The translations under genes were made by a program, and so were the position numbers. The notes below the pieces were generated by a model. It worked only from the letters and a program-made list of their open reading frames with translations. It did not search any database and had not been told where the DNA came from. Below are positions 17,163 through 28,197 of a stretch of 64,000 nt of DNA, in pieces (within the stretch, counting starts at the first letter, position 1; every line of letters starts with the position of its first letter). This DNA comes from JANXQG01 sp963804375 (GTDB taxonomy: Bacteria; Planctomycetota; Planctomycetia; Pirellulales; Thermoguttaceae): positions 1-64,000 of the forward strand of contig CAWDQE010000017.1 in the NCBI GenBank assembly GCA_963804375.1, given 5' to 3'.

Positions 17163-20100
17163 TCATTGCGGCTTGCCTTCGGCGGGTAAGCCAAGCGGCA
17201 AACTCCTTGCCACGCGGAGACCGACGTAGACGTCCCGGAGCGACGGCAAGTAGTAGTCACGGTAGGCACTGCGCACGCTCGACGCATGATGGTCGAACGA
17301 GCCGCCACGCACAACACGGGCCAGTTTAACGTCGACCGCCAGATCATCCTCCCGGTTGTCGGTGGTTTCCTCTCCCTGGGGATACTCATGATAGCTTTCC
17401 TGACACCATGTATTCACATCGCCCTGTATGTCGAAAAACCCAAAATCGTTCGGCATCAGCTTGCCTGCCGGCCATGTCTTTTCCTGCGAGTTCTTCATGT
17501 ACCACGCATACGTCGGCAGCAAGTCTTCCGTTTCGCCGAAGTAGCGGCTCGTGGTTGCCTTCGCGCGGATCGCATACTCCATCTCCGCTTCCGTGGGCAG
17601 GCGATAACCGCTCAAACTCAAATAGTTCGCCCTCAAGTAGTTCGCCTTCGGCTTGACGCCATCTTCCTTGAACTCATAGCACCACTGCTCTGCGGGGATG
17701 CCCTCCTGTTTGCTCAACCAGTTGCAATATCTTGCCGCTGTATACCAGTCGATGCGGACAACCGGTAAATCCCCCCTCCGCGTGAAGACGGGATTCTTGC
17801 TCTCGTAGCTTGCGTCGAACTTCCGATACTGCTGGACCGTCACCGACTTGGCAGCCAGGGCAAACGTCCGAGCGATCCGCACCTTGTGCTGCGTCTCGTC
17901 AACCTGCCGGCCCGTTTCCGTGGGTGGCGATCCCATCATGAATTCCAGCGGGCCCGGGATCACGACCATCGTCTGCCCCTGGCCGTTGACGTACCATTGC
18001 GGCGGCGTCTTCTCTTTTTCTCTCGCAAGAAGCTGTTGGATGTCTCCCAGCCGCTTCTGGCGCTGCGGCCGGTCCTTGGCCCATTTCTCGTTCACGTACT
18101 GCAAAAAGTCTTCTTCCTTCCATGTCCTCAGTAACCATTCCGCCGCTGCGTGCAGCCCCGGATCGCTATCCGTGCCGTACAACTCCCACAATTCCGGCAG
18201 CAGAGTCTTTCGTTCCTCGGGCGGCAGGCCCGCTTCCCCGAACTGCCCCAAAGCGAGGAGCAACGCCCGACGGATCGTGAGGTCCCGCTCGCCGTCGAGA
18301 CGATGCACGATGACGCCTGCCTCGATACCGAGCGAGGCCATGCGGTGAATCAAGTAACTCCGCACCCGTGGATCGGGGCCGTGCTGGAGCAGCGGCCATA
18401 ACTTGGCGGGCTGGTTCATCTTCAAAAGGGCCACCGCCGCATTCGCCTGCCGTTTCGCCAGCTTCTCCTTGGCGTCGTCCTCCGCACCGGCGGGCAGTTT
18501 CCGATCGATCTCCGCGGCCATCACGGGCAAGACCTGTTCACCGGTTGCCCGGAACTTCGGATAGATCACCGTGAACTGCTTCTCGTCGGCGTCCATGAGC
18601 AGATTGGCCAGAACCTGCGGGTCGTCAGCGGCATAGTCGGCCAAGATGACCGTTGCCAGGCAGCGCTCCGTTTCCCCGCGGGCGGGATCGCGATAGACAA
18701 TCGACAAATGAGGCAGCAGCTTCTTCCCCACCGGACGCAGCAACTCGATCCACAAGGAGGAATGCACCACCGGCTCGGCCACCAGATCATCGACCACCGA
18801 CTCCTGGGCCTTCGCCCATTTTTCGCTTTCGGGGTCGTACTTCGCCAGCGCTGCCGCCGCCCGCAGCCGCTGCCTCTCCTTGCCCTTTTCCGGCGATTCC
18901 AGAAAGCCCCACAGGTCCTCCAGCAAGAATGCGTTTTTGTGCGGGGCCAGGGCGTCACAGATCACCGGAACCTCGTAGGGCTGGTCGTCGCCCAATAGCC
19001 GGTCAACAAGATACTCGACTTGGCCAGGGTCCACGGGCAAGAGGGCCAGGCTGGCACGCAGCTTTTGCGGGGAGCCGGATTCTGCCCGATCATATTCTCT
19101 CTTGAGCAGGGGGTTGGCCCACAGGTGATAGCGGGCCAGTTTGTCGACAATGCCGGGGACCTGGGCGATGTCGGCCTTAAGGAGTTGTGCGACAAGCGAA
19201 TCGGCTTGGAACCGTCCTGTGATTTCCCTGAATCCGAAAAGGAGAACGACCAGTACCGCCGCCACGATGGCCGAGTGCACGCCATGCACCCACCCCGCCT
19301 TTCGCATCATCGTCCGCTGCGGCGGCGTCCAATTCTTTCTGTCCGTCAGCCAGCAGATTTGCCACGATTGCACCAGCGACGGCAGTTGGCGGTTCTCCGG
19401 GCGGGCGGTCCACACCGCCGCTCGATCTGCCAAAAAGAGTTCAGCCCGGCCGCGACGGGTTTCCTTCTGCTTGCGGGTCAGCCAATCCCGTATGGAGTGG
19501 ACCAGGTAATCGTGGGTCAGTTGGTAGTATTTGCCGCCGGCCTGTGCCTGGGCGGGGACATCACCGGCCGCTTCCTTGCCTTCCGGGTCGGTAGGCGTGA
19601 TGAGGCGGAGCTCGTTGTCAAGGATGCGGATCAGATCCTCGAAGTCCTGGGGACGGTTGCCATAGCCGGAGGCTTCCAGCAACTCGGCATACGACCGCAT
19701 GGAACCTTTGATGTCGGTGCCGGATACCGGCAGCAGGACTTTCAGGCTGGCCCGTGCGGCTTTCTGGTGATAACGGTGTTCGGGCGGGGCTGTGGCGGCA
19801 CTGAACGTTTCTTCCAGAAAAGTCACGCCGACGCCTTCGATGCCGCCCACCGCTTTGAGAGAAGAGGGGGTCCACGGCTTGCCCTTCATCATCTCGGCAA
19901 AGAGGGCCAGCCGCACGGAGACGACATTGCCTTCCTGGGCCAATGCCGACACGGCCTGGTCCAGGAAGTCGCTCGGCTCCTTGCCGGCCCCGCTGACCGT
20001 CTCCGGCAATCTGCCAAAGGCCTGTCCAAAAGCTGCCAGCACCTTCCTGGCATGATCGATATCAAAGAGATCGACGGCCATGGAGTTCTGGCCGTCAACG

Positions 20101-22116
20101 AGGCGAATCTCCAACTCGCGCATGAAGCGGATAACCGCCATCCAGAAGTCGTCCCGCACCATCACGATGCACTGCACGCGGCCGCCGTCGCACTGCCGCA
20201 AGGCCTGCACGAGGTCCGCGTTTTCTTCTTCTTTCCTGGCGTGCAGCCATTGCTCCAAGTGGTCGATGACGAGCAGCACTTTCTTGCCGGCGGGAATGCC
20301 TTGGCCTTGGCGAAGCGCGGAGAGCGTCTCTTTCAGCCCGAGGTTCGCCGGCACCTCAGGGCAGTGTTTCCGCAGGCCGTTCAAGAGGCGCGTTTCCGTC
20401 TCCTCGGCCGTGGCCTCGACGTACAGCGCAAGCACGTCGCCAGACAGTCGAGGCAACACGCCCGCCTTCATCAGCGACGACTTGCCGCAGCCCGATGGCC
20501 CGCAGATCAACCCCACGGAAAACGTCTTGTCCGGGTCGGTTTCCTCGGTGCGGGCCTTCCAGAAACGGATGCTCTCGGGCAAACCATCCCGGTCGCGCGG
20601 GCCCGGCAACAGTTCGAGAAAGAAGCTGGCATCGTGGGCGTCGAAAGATCGCAGACCTTTGGGCACGATTTTGACGAGTTGGCTGTCCGCGACCGTAGGA
20701 GTCGCCGACTTGGGAAGCGGCGCGGCGGCTTCGGCGAGAAAATGCCGCAGATCGTCGGCCATGTCCTTGGCAGCCGAGTATCGCTCGGAGGCCCGTTTGG
20801 AGAGCGCTTTCAGGCAAACGCGATCCAGTTCCTTGGGGATGTGATCGTCGATTTGCCGGGGTGGACGGGCGTCGACATTGGCGATCTGGTCCAGAAGTTC
20901 CTCCTGCGAATCGGCCTTGAACGGCCGGTGTCCGACCAGCAGCTCGTAAAGCACGACGCCGAGACTGAAAATGTCGCTGCGGCCATCGACGCGATGACCC
21001 TCGCCGCGGGCCTGCTCCGGCGACATGTAGGCCGGCGTCCCCGCGTGGCAGGGTCCCTTTCCCACGTCCTGCTCCCGCAATGCCAGGCCGAAATCCGCGA
21101 CGAACGGCTTGCCGCTCTTGTCCAGCAGGATGTTGCCCGGCTTGACGTCCCGGTGCACCAGACCTTGCACGTGGGCGTGGTGCAAGGCCTCGGCCACCGT
21201 CGCCACCAGCTCCACGGCTTCAGGAAGGGGAAGACGGGACTGGCTGATTCTCGCGGCGAGGGAGGCGCCGTCGATATACTTCGAGACAACGTAGCAGGGG
21301 CAGTCCTCGGTGCTGCCGACATCGTGCACCGGCACAATGTTGGGATGATCGAGGTTGGCGACGGTGCGGGCTTCGATCAGGTAGGCCTCGGCATCTTCGG
21401 GCCGGGCGACGAGCCTGCGGTGCGGCACCTTGATGGCCACCAGGCGCTGCAACTGGTCGTCGTGGGCCAGATAGACGAGGCCGAAACTGCCTTGGCCGAG
21501 GATCCGCTCGATCCGGTAGCGACCGATGTGCTGCGGGAGGGGGATTGCCGATTCCGCTTCGCCGGCCGGGGCCCTTGCAGGTGTGTGCAGCGGGCCGAAT
21601 TCGGCCGTCCGGCAGGTCGACGGATTCGCGGCCTCGAGGACCTCGTCACGGACGGCCGCCAGACGCGCCGGCAACTCGGGGGAGTGGGCCGGAAATCGGG
21701 CAAGGTACTCGGTTTCCGTCACGTCTTGACTCCAGCGCAAACGGGCCCGGTATTCTTCGGCAATCAAATCGAGCGGCAATTCCTGCAAGGAACCAAGCTC
21801 GGGATGCGCTTTTACATAATTTTCCAGCAAGGGCCTAGGGGAAAATCCGTCAGCCACGTGGCGTGCTGCCGCCTGCGGCGCGGCCGGGTTCGAACCGGCC
21901 TGGTCCTTGGAGTTGCCCGCCTGCCGCCAACGGTGCCAAAGGTCGACCATGACCAATTCCAAGAGAGCGGACCGTGACAACGGCGACGTCCGAGCCATCG
22001 TTCGCTGGCAAGAATTCACGAATCTTTGGAGTATCGCCGCGCTGCCACAAGGCTTCAAAGGCATCGAGCGACAACTCCTCTCGCGAAGAGGGCAGGTTTT
22101 GCGGTTCGTTGGCCAT
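17163..22116 (-). CDS. Kinase-STAND ATPase-HEAT-SUMF1 giant protein (one frame change)
   Basis: About 1650 residues. Order: planctomycete kinase N-terminus; Ser/Thr kinase (GQGSFGLVYLAH about 21490, HRDVKPGN about 21140, DFGLAL, SPEQARG); a P-loop ATPase with GPSGCGKSS (about 20480) and LLVIDHLEQW, as in STAND signal ATPases; one transmembrane helix (about 19225-19265); HEAT-like helices; and a C-terminal formylglycine-generating-enzyme/SUMF1 domain (GYRLPTEAEMEYA, VVRGGSFDH). The true N-terminus (MANEPQNLPSSREELSL from 22116) is in a different frame from the rest. The two join by a +1 shift near 21975-21990, which is either an assembly error or an inactivating mutation. Substrates and signal are unknown. 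The moa genes lie downstream. Confidence 0.85.
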
Positions 22117-22372
22117 GGTCTTGCTCGCAATGAATTGGGCAGGCCAGAAATCGTATGTGCCGCTGCTGTTCCGGGCAAGGACGCGACTGTCGGGCGTTTA
22201 CGCCCCAGGCTATTCTATATGCCGGAATCAACCCCAACACCACGATTGCGCCCAGCCACCGTAACGGACTGCACCATCACCTCACCAAGAATTCAAGATG
22301 TTTTCCCCGGCCCGATAAGACAGCCATTCCTGGCAAACGCAAGACCCCTCATCATAAGGAAAGGAGAAAACA

Positions 22373-22672
22373 ATGCAAGCATTTTGCAGGCAGTTTTCTT
22401 ACGCCGCTAGGCGTAGCCCAGCAGTCCGTCGATCCGAGGCTAGCCGTCTCACCGCCCCAAGTATTCCGGGACGTGTCCAAAAGGAACCCTTTTCGGAACA
22501 AGGGCCGGCCGCCTTGCCTGCGTCGGACACCCCCACGAATGTCACTAGCTTAAGCGTGAAGCGTTCGGCCAGCCTACAACCGCTTGTGGTGGCACGCCAT
22601 CGCCGTTACGCCTCGTTGTGGTCGCCTGCCTTAAGCTTAGCACCAAACGGTTTTTTGGGGAATTGGTATTAA
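22373..22672 (+). pseudogene. Possible truncated small gene start
   Basis: AAGGAAAGGAGA gives a very strong ribosome binding site before an ATG at 22373 (MQAFCRQFSYAARRSP). The reading soon enters repeat R1 and then the insertion sequence, so any original gene has lost its 3' part. I do not recognise the ~40 residues that remain. It may be only a chance start. Confidence 0.3.
22549..22635 (+). repeat. 87-bp repeat, copy 1
   Basis: Begins CTTAAGCGTGAAGCG and ends CCTTAAG. It sits inside the left inverted repeat of the insertion sequence, after CACTAG. A second copy, about 90 % identical by eye and of the same length, is at 37462-37548. It looks like an independent small element that inserted at a CTAG site. 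Confidence 0.75.
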
Positions 22673-22735
22673 CTTTGAGCGGTCTTGTAATTATACTTCC
22701 GCGGCAGGGAATGCGACAGTCAAGGAGGCATCACC

Positions 22736-24674
22736 ATGGCCAAGGAAGGTCAAGGATTCGAACAATGGTTGCGTGGGGCAAAGGTCCAGCCTGAACAGTT
22801 GAATGATCAACAGCGGGCCGTTCTCCAGGCAGCGTTTAGTTTCCTTCAGCCCAGCGGCGGGGACTATTCCAGTTCGCGGATCGCCGGTTATTTTTTGCTC
22901 CACTGCAATTCAGGATTGAAAGTGGCTCAGATCGCACGCCTGGTTGGGATCAGCACTCGGTCGGCCTCCCGCCATCGGAAACTCTCCGCGAGACAAGTGG
23001 TCCAACAGATTCAACAGCGCTTCAACGGCCGCCCGTACGGGAAGCTCTTGCTGCGCCATGCCGGCTCCATTGCCGAGTTTCTCTTCACCCACCCCGAGGC
23101 CACGCGGGACGACCTGCTCGACTTCATCGAGCGCACGTGGGAATTCCGCGTCTCCAAGGTGGCCCTGTGGGAGTTTCTCAAGAAGTGCGGCTTGGACCGT
23201 GGCTCCCTGGAGGAAGTCCGGCAAACTGCTTCCCGAGAGGAAGTGGAAGGCGTGGCGGCCGAGGTGCTCGATGCGCATGCGCCGGGTGGGCTCGTGCCCG
23301 TAGTGCCCGACAATTTTTTTTTGCGAACACCCAGTATGCTGGGGCTTTCCTGCTGTGGTCCCAAGTGCAATCTTGGCTCGCCACGGCCCGCGAGTGCTTT
23401 AGCGACGACTACGGTTCGCTCGATCGGGGGTTCTTGACCAGCGTCTTCGCCTTGGTCGTCGGATTGGAGCGAGTTTTTCACCTGGACCAGATGCAGGACG
23501 TGGGGTTCGCTCTCTTGACCGGTGACGCGCGGCGTTGTCCCTCGCGATACGACGTGGCGCTTGGCGACGGCACGTGCTGTGGAACGAGGTGGACCGTTTC
23601 TGTCACCGCACGAGCCCCTGGGAACTATTGCACGGGCAAGACCTGCGGATGAGCTTTGACGAACACTCGATTCCACGCTGGACCAAGAAATTCGTGATCC
23701 CCAAGGGCTATGTGACCACACGCAACAAGTTCATGCGTTGCGAGAAACTGTATTTGGGCTACGAGGTGAATCTGAGGCGTTTCGCCACCATCAAGGCCAC
23801 GCCGGGCAACGTCGAGTTGCGCGATGTCGCCGGACTGCTGACCCGCAGGGTACTGCGCTATGGCCAGCCCGCCTCGCTGCACGCCCTGTTCGACGCCGGG
23901 GCCGGCAAGAGCGATGCGGACGTGCGGGCCCTGATGGACCAGGCTGCGGCGACCGAGAACCTGGAAGTCACTTTGCGGGCTTGCCGCTATCCAAGCCGCG
24001 TCGAGCGATGGAAAAGTTTACCGGCCGAGGCGTTCACCAGCTACGAGGAACCGGGCGTCTGTAAGGGGGCTCCGCCGAAGGAGATTCGCGTGGCCGAAAC
24101 CCGGACGGTGCTCAAGAACGAAAGCGAGGAGAATGCCGTTCGCACGATCGTCTGCCGACAGGTGATCCGCGGGCCAAAGAAGGACCGTTGGCACCCAATG
24201 TATACCAGCAGTGACGCCGAAGCGGGCGAAGTGCTGGACGGGTTTCGCCTCCGCCAACATCATGAACAAGGTTTTCGCGTGCAGGTCCATGGTGAGTCCC
24301 TCAATGCCGTTCCCTGCGGCTACGACAAGGAGAGCCCCGATCGCCATCATCCACGGTTCCACCGCGGTCCGCCCCAACTCATGGGATGGCTGGCTTGCCT
24401 GCTCTACAATGCATGTGCGGCGTTTGCCGAGACGGTGTCGCCAACGCTCACCGGCAAATTCGTCGACACGCTACGTCGCATGTTCTTCAACCTCAAAGGT
24501 GACATGTACTGCACTCCGAGGGCGCTGATCGTTTACCTGGAAGAATTCCCCGCACAGCATTTGCTCGTCGATTACATCGACCAATTCAATGCCGCGCAAC
24601 ATCGAGTTCCTTGGCTCGACAATCGACAACTCATCCTCTCGCTTTCTCCTCATCTACCCCGTGCCGGACCCTGA
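22736..24674 (+). pseudogene. Transposase gene with two frame changes
   Basis: The start has AAGGAGG seven bases upstream (MAKEGQGFEQWLRG). The first frame carries a helix-turn-helix (GLKVAQIARLVGISTRSASRH). At a run of nine T (about 23313-23321) the protein continues in the -1 frame (FFFANTQYAGAFLLWSQ), and near 23555-23565 again in the -1 frame (GAWRRHVLWNEVDRFCH). The last frame holds conserved-looking DEHSIPRWTKKF and GLLTRRVLRYGQP and ends at 24674. The layout is that of a DDE-type transposase but I cannot name the family. The T9 step could be programmed slippage; the second has no such signal and suggests damage or assembly error. Confidence 0.75.
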
Positions 24675-24836
24675 CACTGCTTTCTTAACACCAAAAGCCA
24701 AAAAACCGTTTGGTGCTAGTGACATTCGACACCCCCACCGCCGCAGCGAAGAACCACGGCCTGAATCAAAAAGTCGGAAAACTTCCTGTTTTTCTTGACC
24801 CGCAGGCGATTTGACACTCGCGCCTGACTTTCGCGA

Positions 24837-25409
24837 TAGACGTCGAGAACGACCGCCGGCCAGCTCGCCAGCTTCGACGGCCCGCGTGGCAGCTTCGGCT
24901 GTCAGCGGCCATCGCGATCTGCGTGGCCCAGGCCGTTGTTCGCGCCCTGGAGAAGGAATGAACGGCTGCCCTTGGATTTTGCTCAGCCGAGCAAAATCCT
25001 CCCCGCCCACGTCACCCCACCCGGACCTTCCAGGCCGACCTGGATCGCCTCTGTCGCGTCGAGACGCAGATCGTAACCACCCGAGTGGCTGAATCGTGGG
25101 CCGGGAATCATTCGCCGGCTGGAAAGTGTCGCACCGCCTTGCTAACATGGATGATCGGCATCCATTCCCGCGACCATTGGCAGACTTGGCAAGCCAAGGT
25201 GATGTCCAGGACGGTCCCCTTCCCGGCACGAACCGACAAGCTGGAAAAGGCATCGCGATGAAACGTGGTTCCAATGAGCATATTTGGCGCGGTGCCGAAA
25301 CCTTTGTTCGTGTGAGGTGTTTGATCGTGCATCGAGCACTGACGTGTTTCAGCCCGCGGTTCCGTCTTCGCCTCCCACCTTCTTTCCCTCCTCCAACACA
25401 CCATCCCCC
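24837..25409. other. 573-base gap with a hairpin, no gene
   Basis: No protein-like frame is seen. A perfect 11-base inverted repeat, GGATTTTGCTC (24974-24984) and GAGCAAAATCC (24989-24999), with loop AGCC lies within it but is not followed by a T run. A shorter relative is at 37755-37776, also downstream of an R copy. Confidence 0.5.
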
Positions 25410-26519
25410 ATGTCCAAGAGATTGCTCGTGAATAGCTTTTTACTGACGATGTTGCTGGCCGCCTTTCCGGCCTGGATTGTGGCCGCCCAAGCGGGCGACG
25501 TGCCGCTGAACCCCAACCGCAACGTCACGTTCATTTCCACCTCGGACTCGCACATCCGCACGGTGGAGCGACCGGGCAATAACGAGTGGGATCACGAGAC
25601 AATCGACGAGATGAACAAGGTCACGGAGATGAAGTGGCCGGAGAGCCTTGGGGGCGACGCGTTCGAGAAGCCCCGCGGTGTGATGTGCCTCGGCGACTGC
25701 ATCGACGACGGCGACATGATGAAAAACGGCAAGAACTGGAGCGAGGAGCAGTACAAGACCTGGCTCAAGGAGTTCGGCTTCGACGGCACCGATGGTCATG
25801 TCAAGTACCCGACCTTCGAGGGCTGGGGCAATCACGACGGCCCGCCCATCGGCAAGGAAAAGTACTTCAGCTTCCAGACCCATTTGAAACAGCGGAATGA
25901 GATTCGGATGCAGAAGAGAATGATCTCGGACGTCTCGGCCAACGGCCTGCACTACTCGTGGGACTGGGACGACGTACATTTCATCCAGTTGAATATTTAT
26001 CCCGCCGACAAGCAGAACCCCAAGGTCCACTATTCGGCCGTGTGGCACGACCCGCAGGGCTCGTTGACCTTCATGAAGGAGGACCTAGCGAAGAACGTCG
26101 GCCGTAGCGGCCGGCCGGTGGTGCTCATGGCCCATTGCGGTTTCGACACCGATTGGTGGATCGCCGAGGACTGGAAAAACGCCTATAACATGGCCAAGGA
26201 CTACAACGTCGTCCTCTATCTGTACGGCCACAGCGGCACGGGGCTTCACGAGTGGGCCCCGCGCGGCGAAACCAGAAAGTGGACCTGCATCAACGACGGT
26301 CAGACCACCACCGGCTTTTTCCTGGTCCAGATTAAGGGCGATCGCCTGCGAGCCACGTATCGCACCCGCGCGAACGTCAAGTATGAAAAGACGCCCGGCC
26401 ACGACCCGAGACGAAGCGAGTGGGACGGCTCGTGGGAGTGGAAGTGGCCGCTGGACAAGAGCCTGACAGGCGGGGAAAACAAGCTGCGGAAGGTCGACGG
26501 CCGCATGAAGAAATCGTAA
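25410..26519 (+). CDS. Exported metallophosphoesterase
   Basis: About 369 residues from the ATG at 25410 (MSKRLLVNSFLLTMLLAAFPAW, a signal peptide). The calcineurin-like phosphoesterase metal motifs appear in order: TSDSHI, GDCIDDGD, GNHDGPP, LMAHCG and YGHSG. The last normally reads GHxH, so the final ligand may be altered. The enzyme would hydrolyse a phosphoester outside the cytoplasm; relatives include secreted phosphodiesterases. An upstream in-frame extension to 25284 has no protein-like composition. It lies between repeat R1 and a VOC-family gene. The substrate is unknown. Confidence 0.85.
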   Translation: MSKRLLVNSFLLTMLLAAFPAWIVAAQAGDVPLNPNRNVTFISTSDSHIRTVERPGNNEWDHETIDEMNKVTEMKWPESLGGDAFEKPRGVMCLGDCIDDGDMMKNGKNWSEEQYKTWLKEFGFDGTDGHVKYPTFEGWGNHDGPPIGKEKYFSFQTHLKQRNEIRMQKRMISDVSANGLHYSWDWDDVHFIQLNIYPADKQNPKVHYSAVWHDPQGSLTFMKEDLAKNVGRSGRPVVLMAHCGFDTDWWIAEDWKNAYNMAKDYNVVLYLYGHSGTGLHEWAPRGETRKWTCINDGQTTTGFFLVQIKGDRLRATYRTRANVKYEKTPGHDPRRSEWDGSWEWKWPLDKSLTGGENKLRKVDGRMKKS

Positions 26520-26643
26520 ACACCGAAGGAGATTTCCCACATGAAAAAGTCTCTGTTCAATCCGCTTGCTTTCCGTTCGTCCTTACGATGGCTACCTGTT
26601 AGGCTGATCGCGGGCGTCATCGATAACGGGAGATGAATGACTC

Positions 26644-26988
26644 ATGCAGATCCACTACCTCGAAATCGTGACTAAGGAGGTCGACGCGGTGTGCGCCGCG
26701 TACGCCGTAGCGAACGGCGTGCGGTTCGGCGAGCCGGACGCCGGGCTCGGCGACGCACGGACGGCCGCGCTGCCGGGAGACGGGCTGGTGGGGGTGAGGT
26801 CGCCTATGCGCGAGTCGGAGGAACCGGTTGTGCGGCCCTATTGGCTGGTGGACGATATCGAAGCGGCCCTCGCCGCGGCGGTGGAGGCCGGCGGCGATGT
26901 CGCGCACCCGCCAATGAAGATCCCTGGCCACGGCACGTTTGCCATCTACATCCAGGGCGGCATCCACCACGGGCTCTGGCAGCTATAG
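26644..26988 (+). CDS. VOC (glyoxalase-fold) family protein
   Basis: 114 residues, the length of a single VOC domain: MQIHYLEIVTKEVDAVCAAY at the start, a central ALPGDGLVGVRSPMRESEEP, then PYWLVDDIEAALAAAVEAGGDVAHPPMKIPGHGTFAIY, which is the typical second beta-alpha-beta half. Members include glyoxalase I-like and antibiotic-resistance proteins. Metal ligands are not obvious, so the activity cannot be assigned. It follows the phosphoesterase by 124 bases; repeat R2 begins 75 bases after it. Confidence 0.8.
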   Translation: MQIHYLEIVTKEVDAVCAAYAVANGVRFGEPDAGLGDARTAALPGDGLVGVRSPMRESEEPVVRPYWLVDDIEAALAAAVEAGGDVAHPPMKIPGHGTFAIYIQGGIHHGLWQL

Positions 26989-27063
26989 GCTCCTGACGGC
27001 CTGTTCGGTACCCATTGTCTCTTCAACTCATCCCTATTACGAGACTCACCATCCAACGACCGA

Positions 27064-27197
27064 TTTTTCGGAACGTCGTCAGTCCAGGTTGCCTGCGTCG
27101 GTCACCCCCTCCGCCGCAGGTAAGCGACAGGGCAGGCGTGAAAAAGTCTGAAAACGTTTGGTTTTTCTTGACTGGCCGGCGATTTGACACGCTCGCC
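27064..27197 (+). repeat. Repeat R2
   Basis: Same order as the other copies: TTTTTCGGAACG, then GTCGGTCACCCCCTCCGCCGC (hairpin region), GAAAAAGTCTGAAAA, TTTTTCTTGACTGGCCGG, GATTTGACACGCTCGCC. It is intact and lies between the VOC gene and the sigma-factor pseudogene. Confidence 0.8.
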
Positions 27198-27370
27198 ATA
27201 TATCCTTGCCCTTCCGCTTACCGAGATCCTCGGCCGTGAACCCGAGCACAGTTCCCGCTTGCCCAAAAAAAGAACGTATCTTGACACCACATCGACACTC
27301 GCTCGATTGTGGGGGACCGGTGCTCAAGGGAACTCCAGGAAGGTATCTTGAGACTGTGTATAATTTGGCC

Positions 27371-28120
27371 ATGTCCGCCGATCAGTCCAACATGCCGCTG
27401 GCAGAGGGGAAAAGGCTCTTCGCTACCACGCAATGGAGCGTCGTGCTGGCCGCTGGGGATATCGACCAGCACCAAGCGCGAATCGCACTGGCTCAGCTCT
27501 GCGAGGCCTATTGGTATCCGCTGTACGCGTATGTTCGTCGTCGCGTTGACGACGTCCATGAGGCACAAGACCTGACACAGGCTTTCTTCGCCCATCTGCT
27601 CGAAAAACAAGCAATCGCCCGAGCCGATCACCATCGCGGGCGTTTTCGCGATTTTCTCGTTACGGCTCTCAAGAACTTCCTCAGCAACGAATGGGAAAAG
27701 GCACGGGTCGAGAAACGTGGTGCGGGGAAGACGCCGTTTTCGTTGGATCTTGACTCGGGTGAATCGCGGTACAAGATCGAACCATCCCACGAACTAACGG
27801 CGGAGAGGCTCTACGAGCGGCGCGTAGGTGCTGACGCTGCTGGATCAAGTGTTGGAAAGCCTGCGCATCGAGCTGGCTGAAGCCGGCAAAGCCGAGCACT
27901 TCGAGCAGCTCAAAGCCACTCTGGCAGGCGAGGCAACCGCCGTCGACTACGACCGAGCGGCGGAAGCCCTGGGGATTAGCTCCGCGGCGGCCAAGCAGGC
28001 GGCGTATCGGATGCGCAAGCGGTATCGCCAGCTTTTCCGAAGGAGGTTGCCCGGACCGTGGCCCACGAAGCGGAAGTGGATGACGAGATCGTGAGGCTTT
28101 TGGCGACCTTGGGCGGATAA
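27371..28120 (+). pseudogene. ECF sigma factor, broken by two frame changes
   Basis: Read across three segments, the product is a typical planctomycete ECF sigma factor: TTQWSVVLAA, LAQLCEAYWYPLYAYVRR, DVHEAQDLTQAFFAHLLE (region 2), RGRFRDFLVTALKNFLSNEW, then LTLLDQVLESLR and DYDRAAEALGISSAAAKQAAYRMRKRYRQLF (region 4), ending EVDDEIVRLLATLGG. Near 27824 an extra base and a TAG replace the expected Trp codon; near 28043 one G is missing, returning to the first frame. Two independent lesions plus a stop suggest real decay, though assembly error is possible. The intact partner kinase gene follows 77 bases on. Confidence 0.8.
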
Positions 28121-28197
28121 TTGCAGGGAACCGTGTTACTGGCTCCAAGGAACCCTGTATTAAAAGGTAGACGACCTTTCAGTTGAAGGAAAAAGCG

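Larger units (their letters stand above)
22537..24727 (+). mobile_element. Insertion sequence in the loop of R1
   Basis: 2191 bp. The ends are GAATGTCACTAG and its complement CTAGTGACATTC. The right end (24685-24727) reads inward as a ~43-bp inverted repeat; the left end gives the same sequence only if an 87-bp insert plus 5 bases (22549-22640) are removed, after which CACCAAACGGTTTTTTGG matches the right side. Flanks are 11-bp direct repeats, GACACCCCCAC. It carries one frame-damaged transposase gene. I cannot assign an IS family. Confidence 0.8.
22490..24836 (+). repeat. Repeat R1, split by an insertion sequence
   Basis: The left half (22490-22536) and right half (24728-24836) together make one copy of the ~140-bp R repeat: a TTTTCGGAAC-like start, a GC-rich hairpin region, a TTTTTCTTGAC segment and a CGCCTGACTTTCG end. 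The insertion sequence at 22537-24727 separates them and has duplicated GACACCCCCAC (22526-22536 and 24728-24738). Confidence 0.8.

Noticed and set aside
19020..21977. 985-codon open frame on the plus strand opposite the giant kinase
   Set aside because: It lies wholly antisense to a protein with clear kinase and ATPase motifs; its own translation has no motif and is typical of a high-GC shadow.
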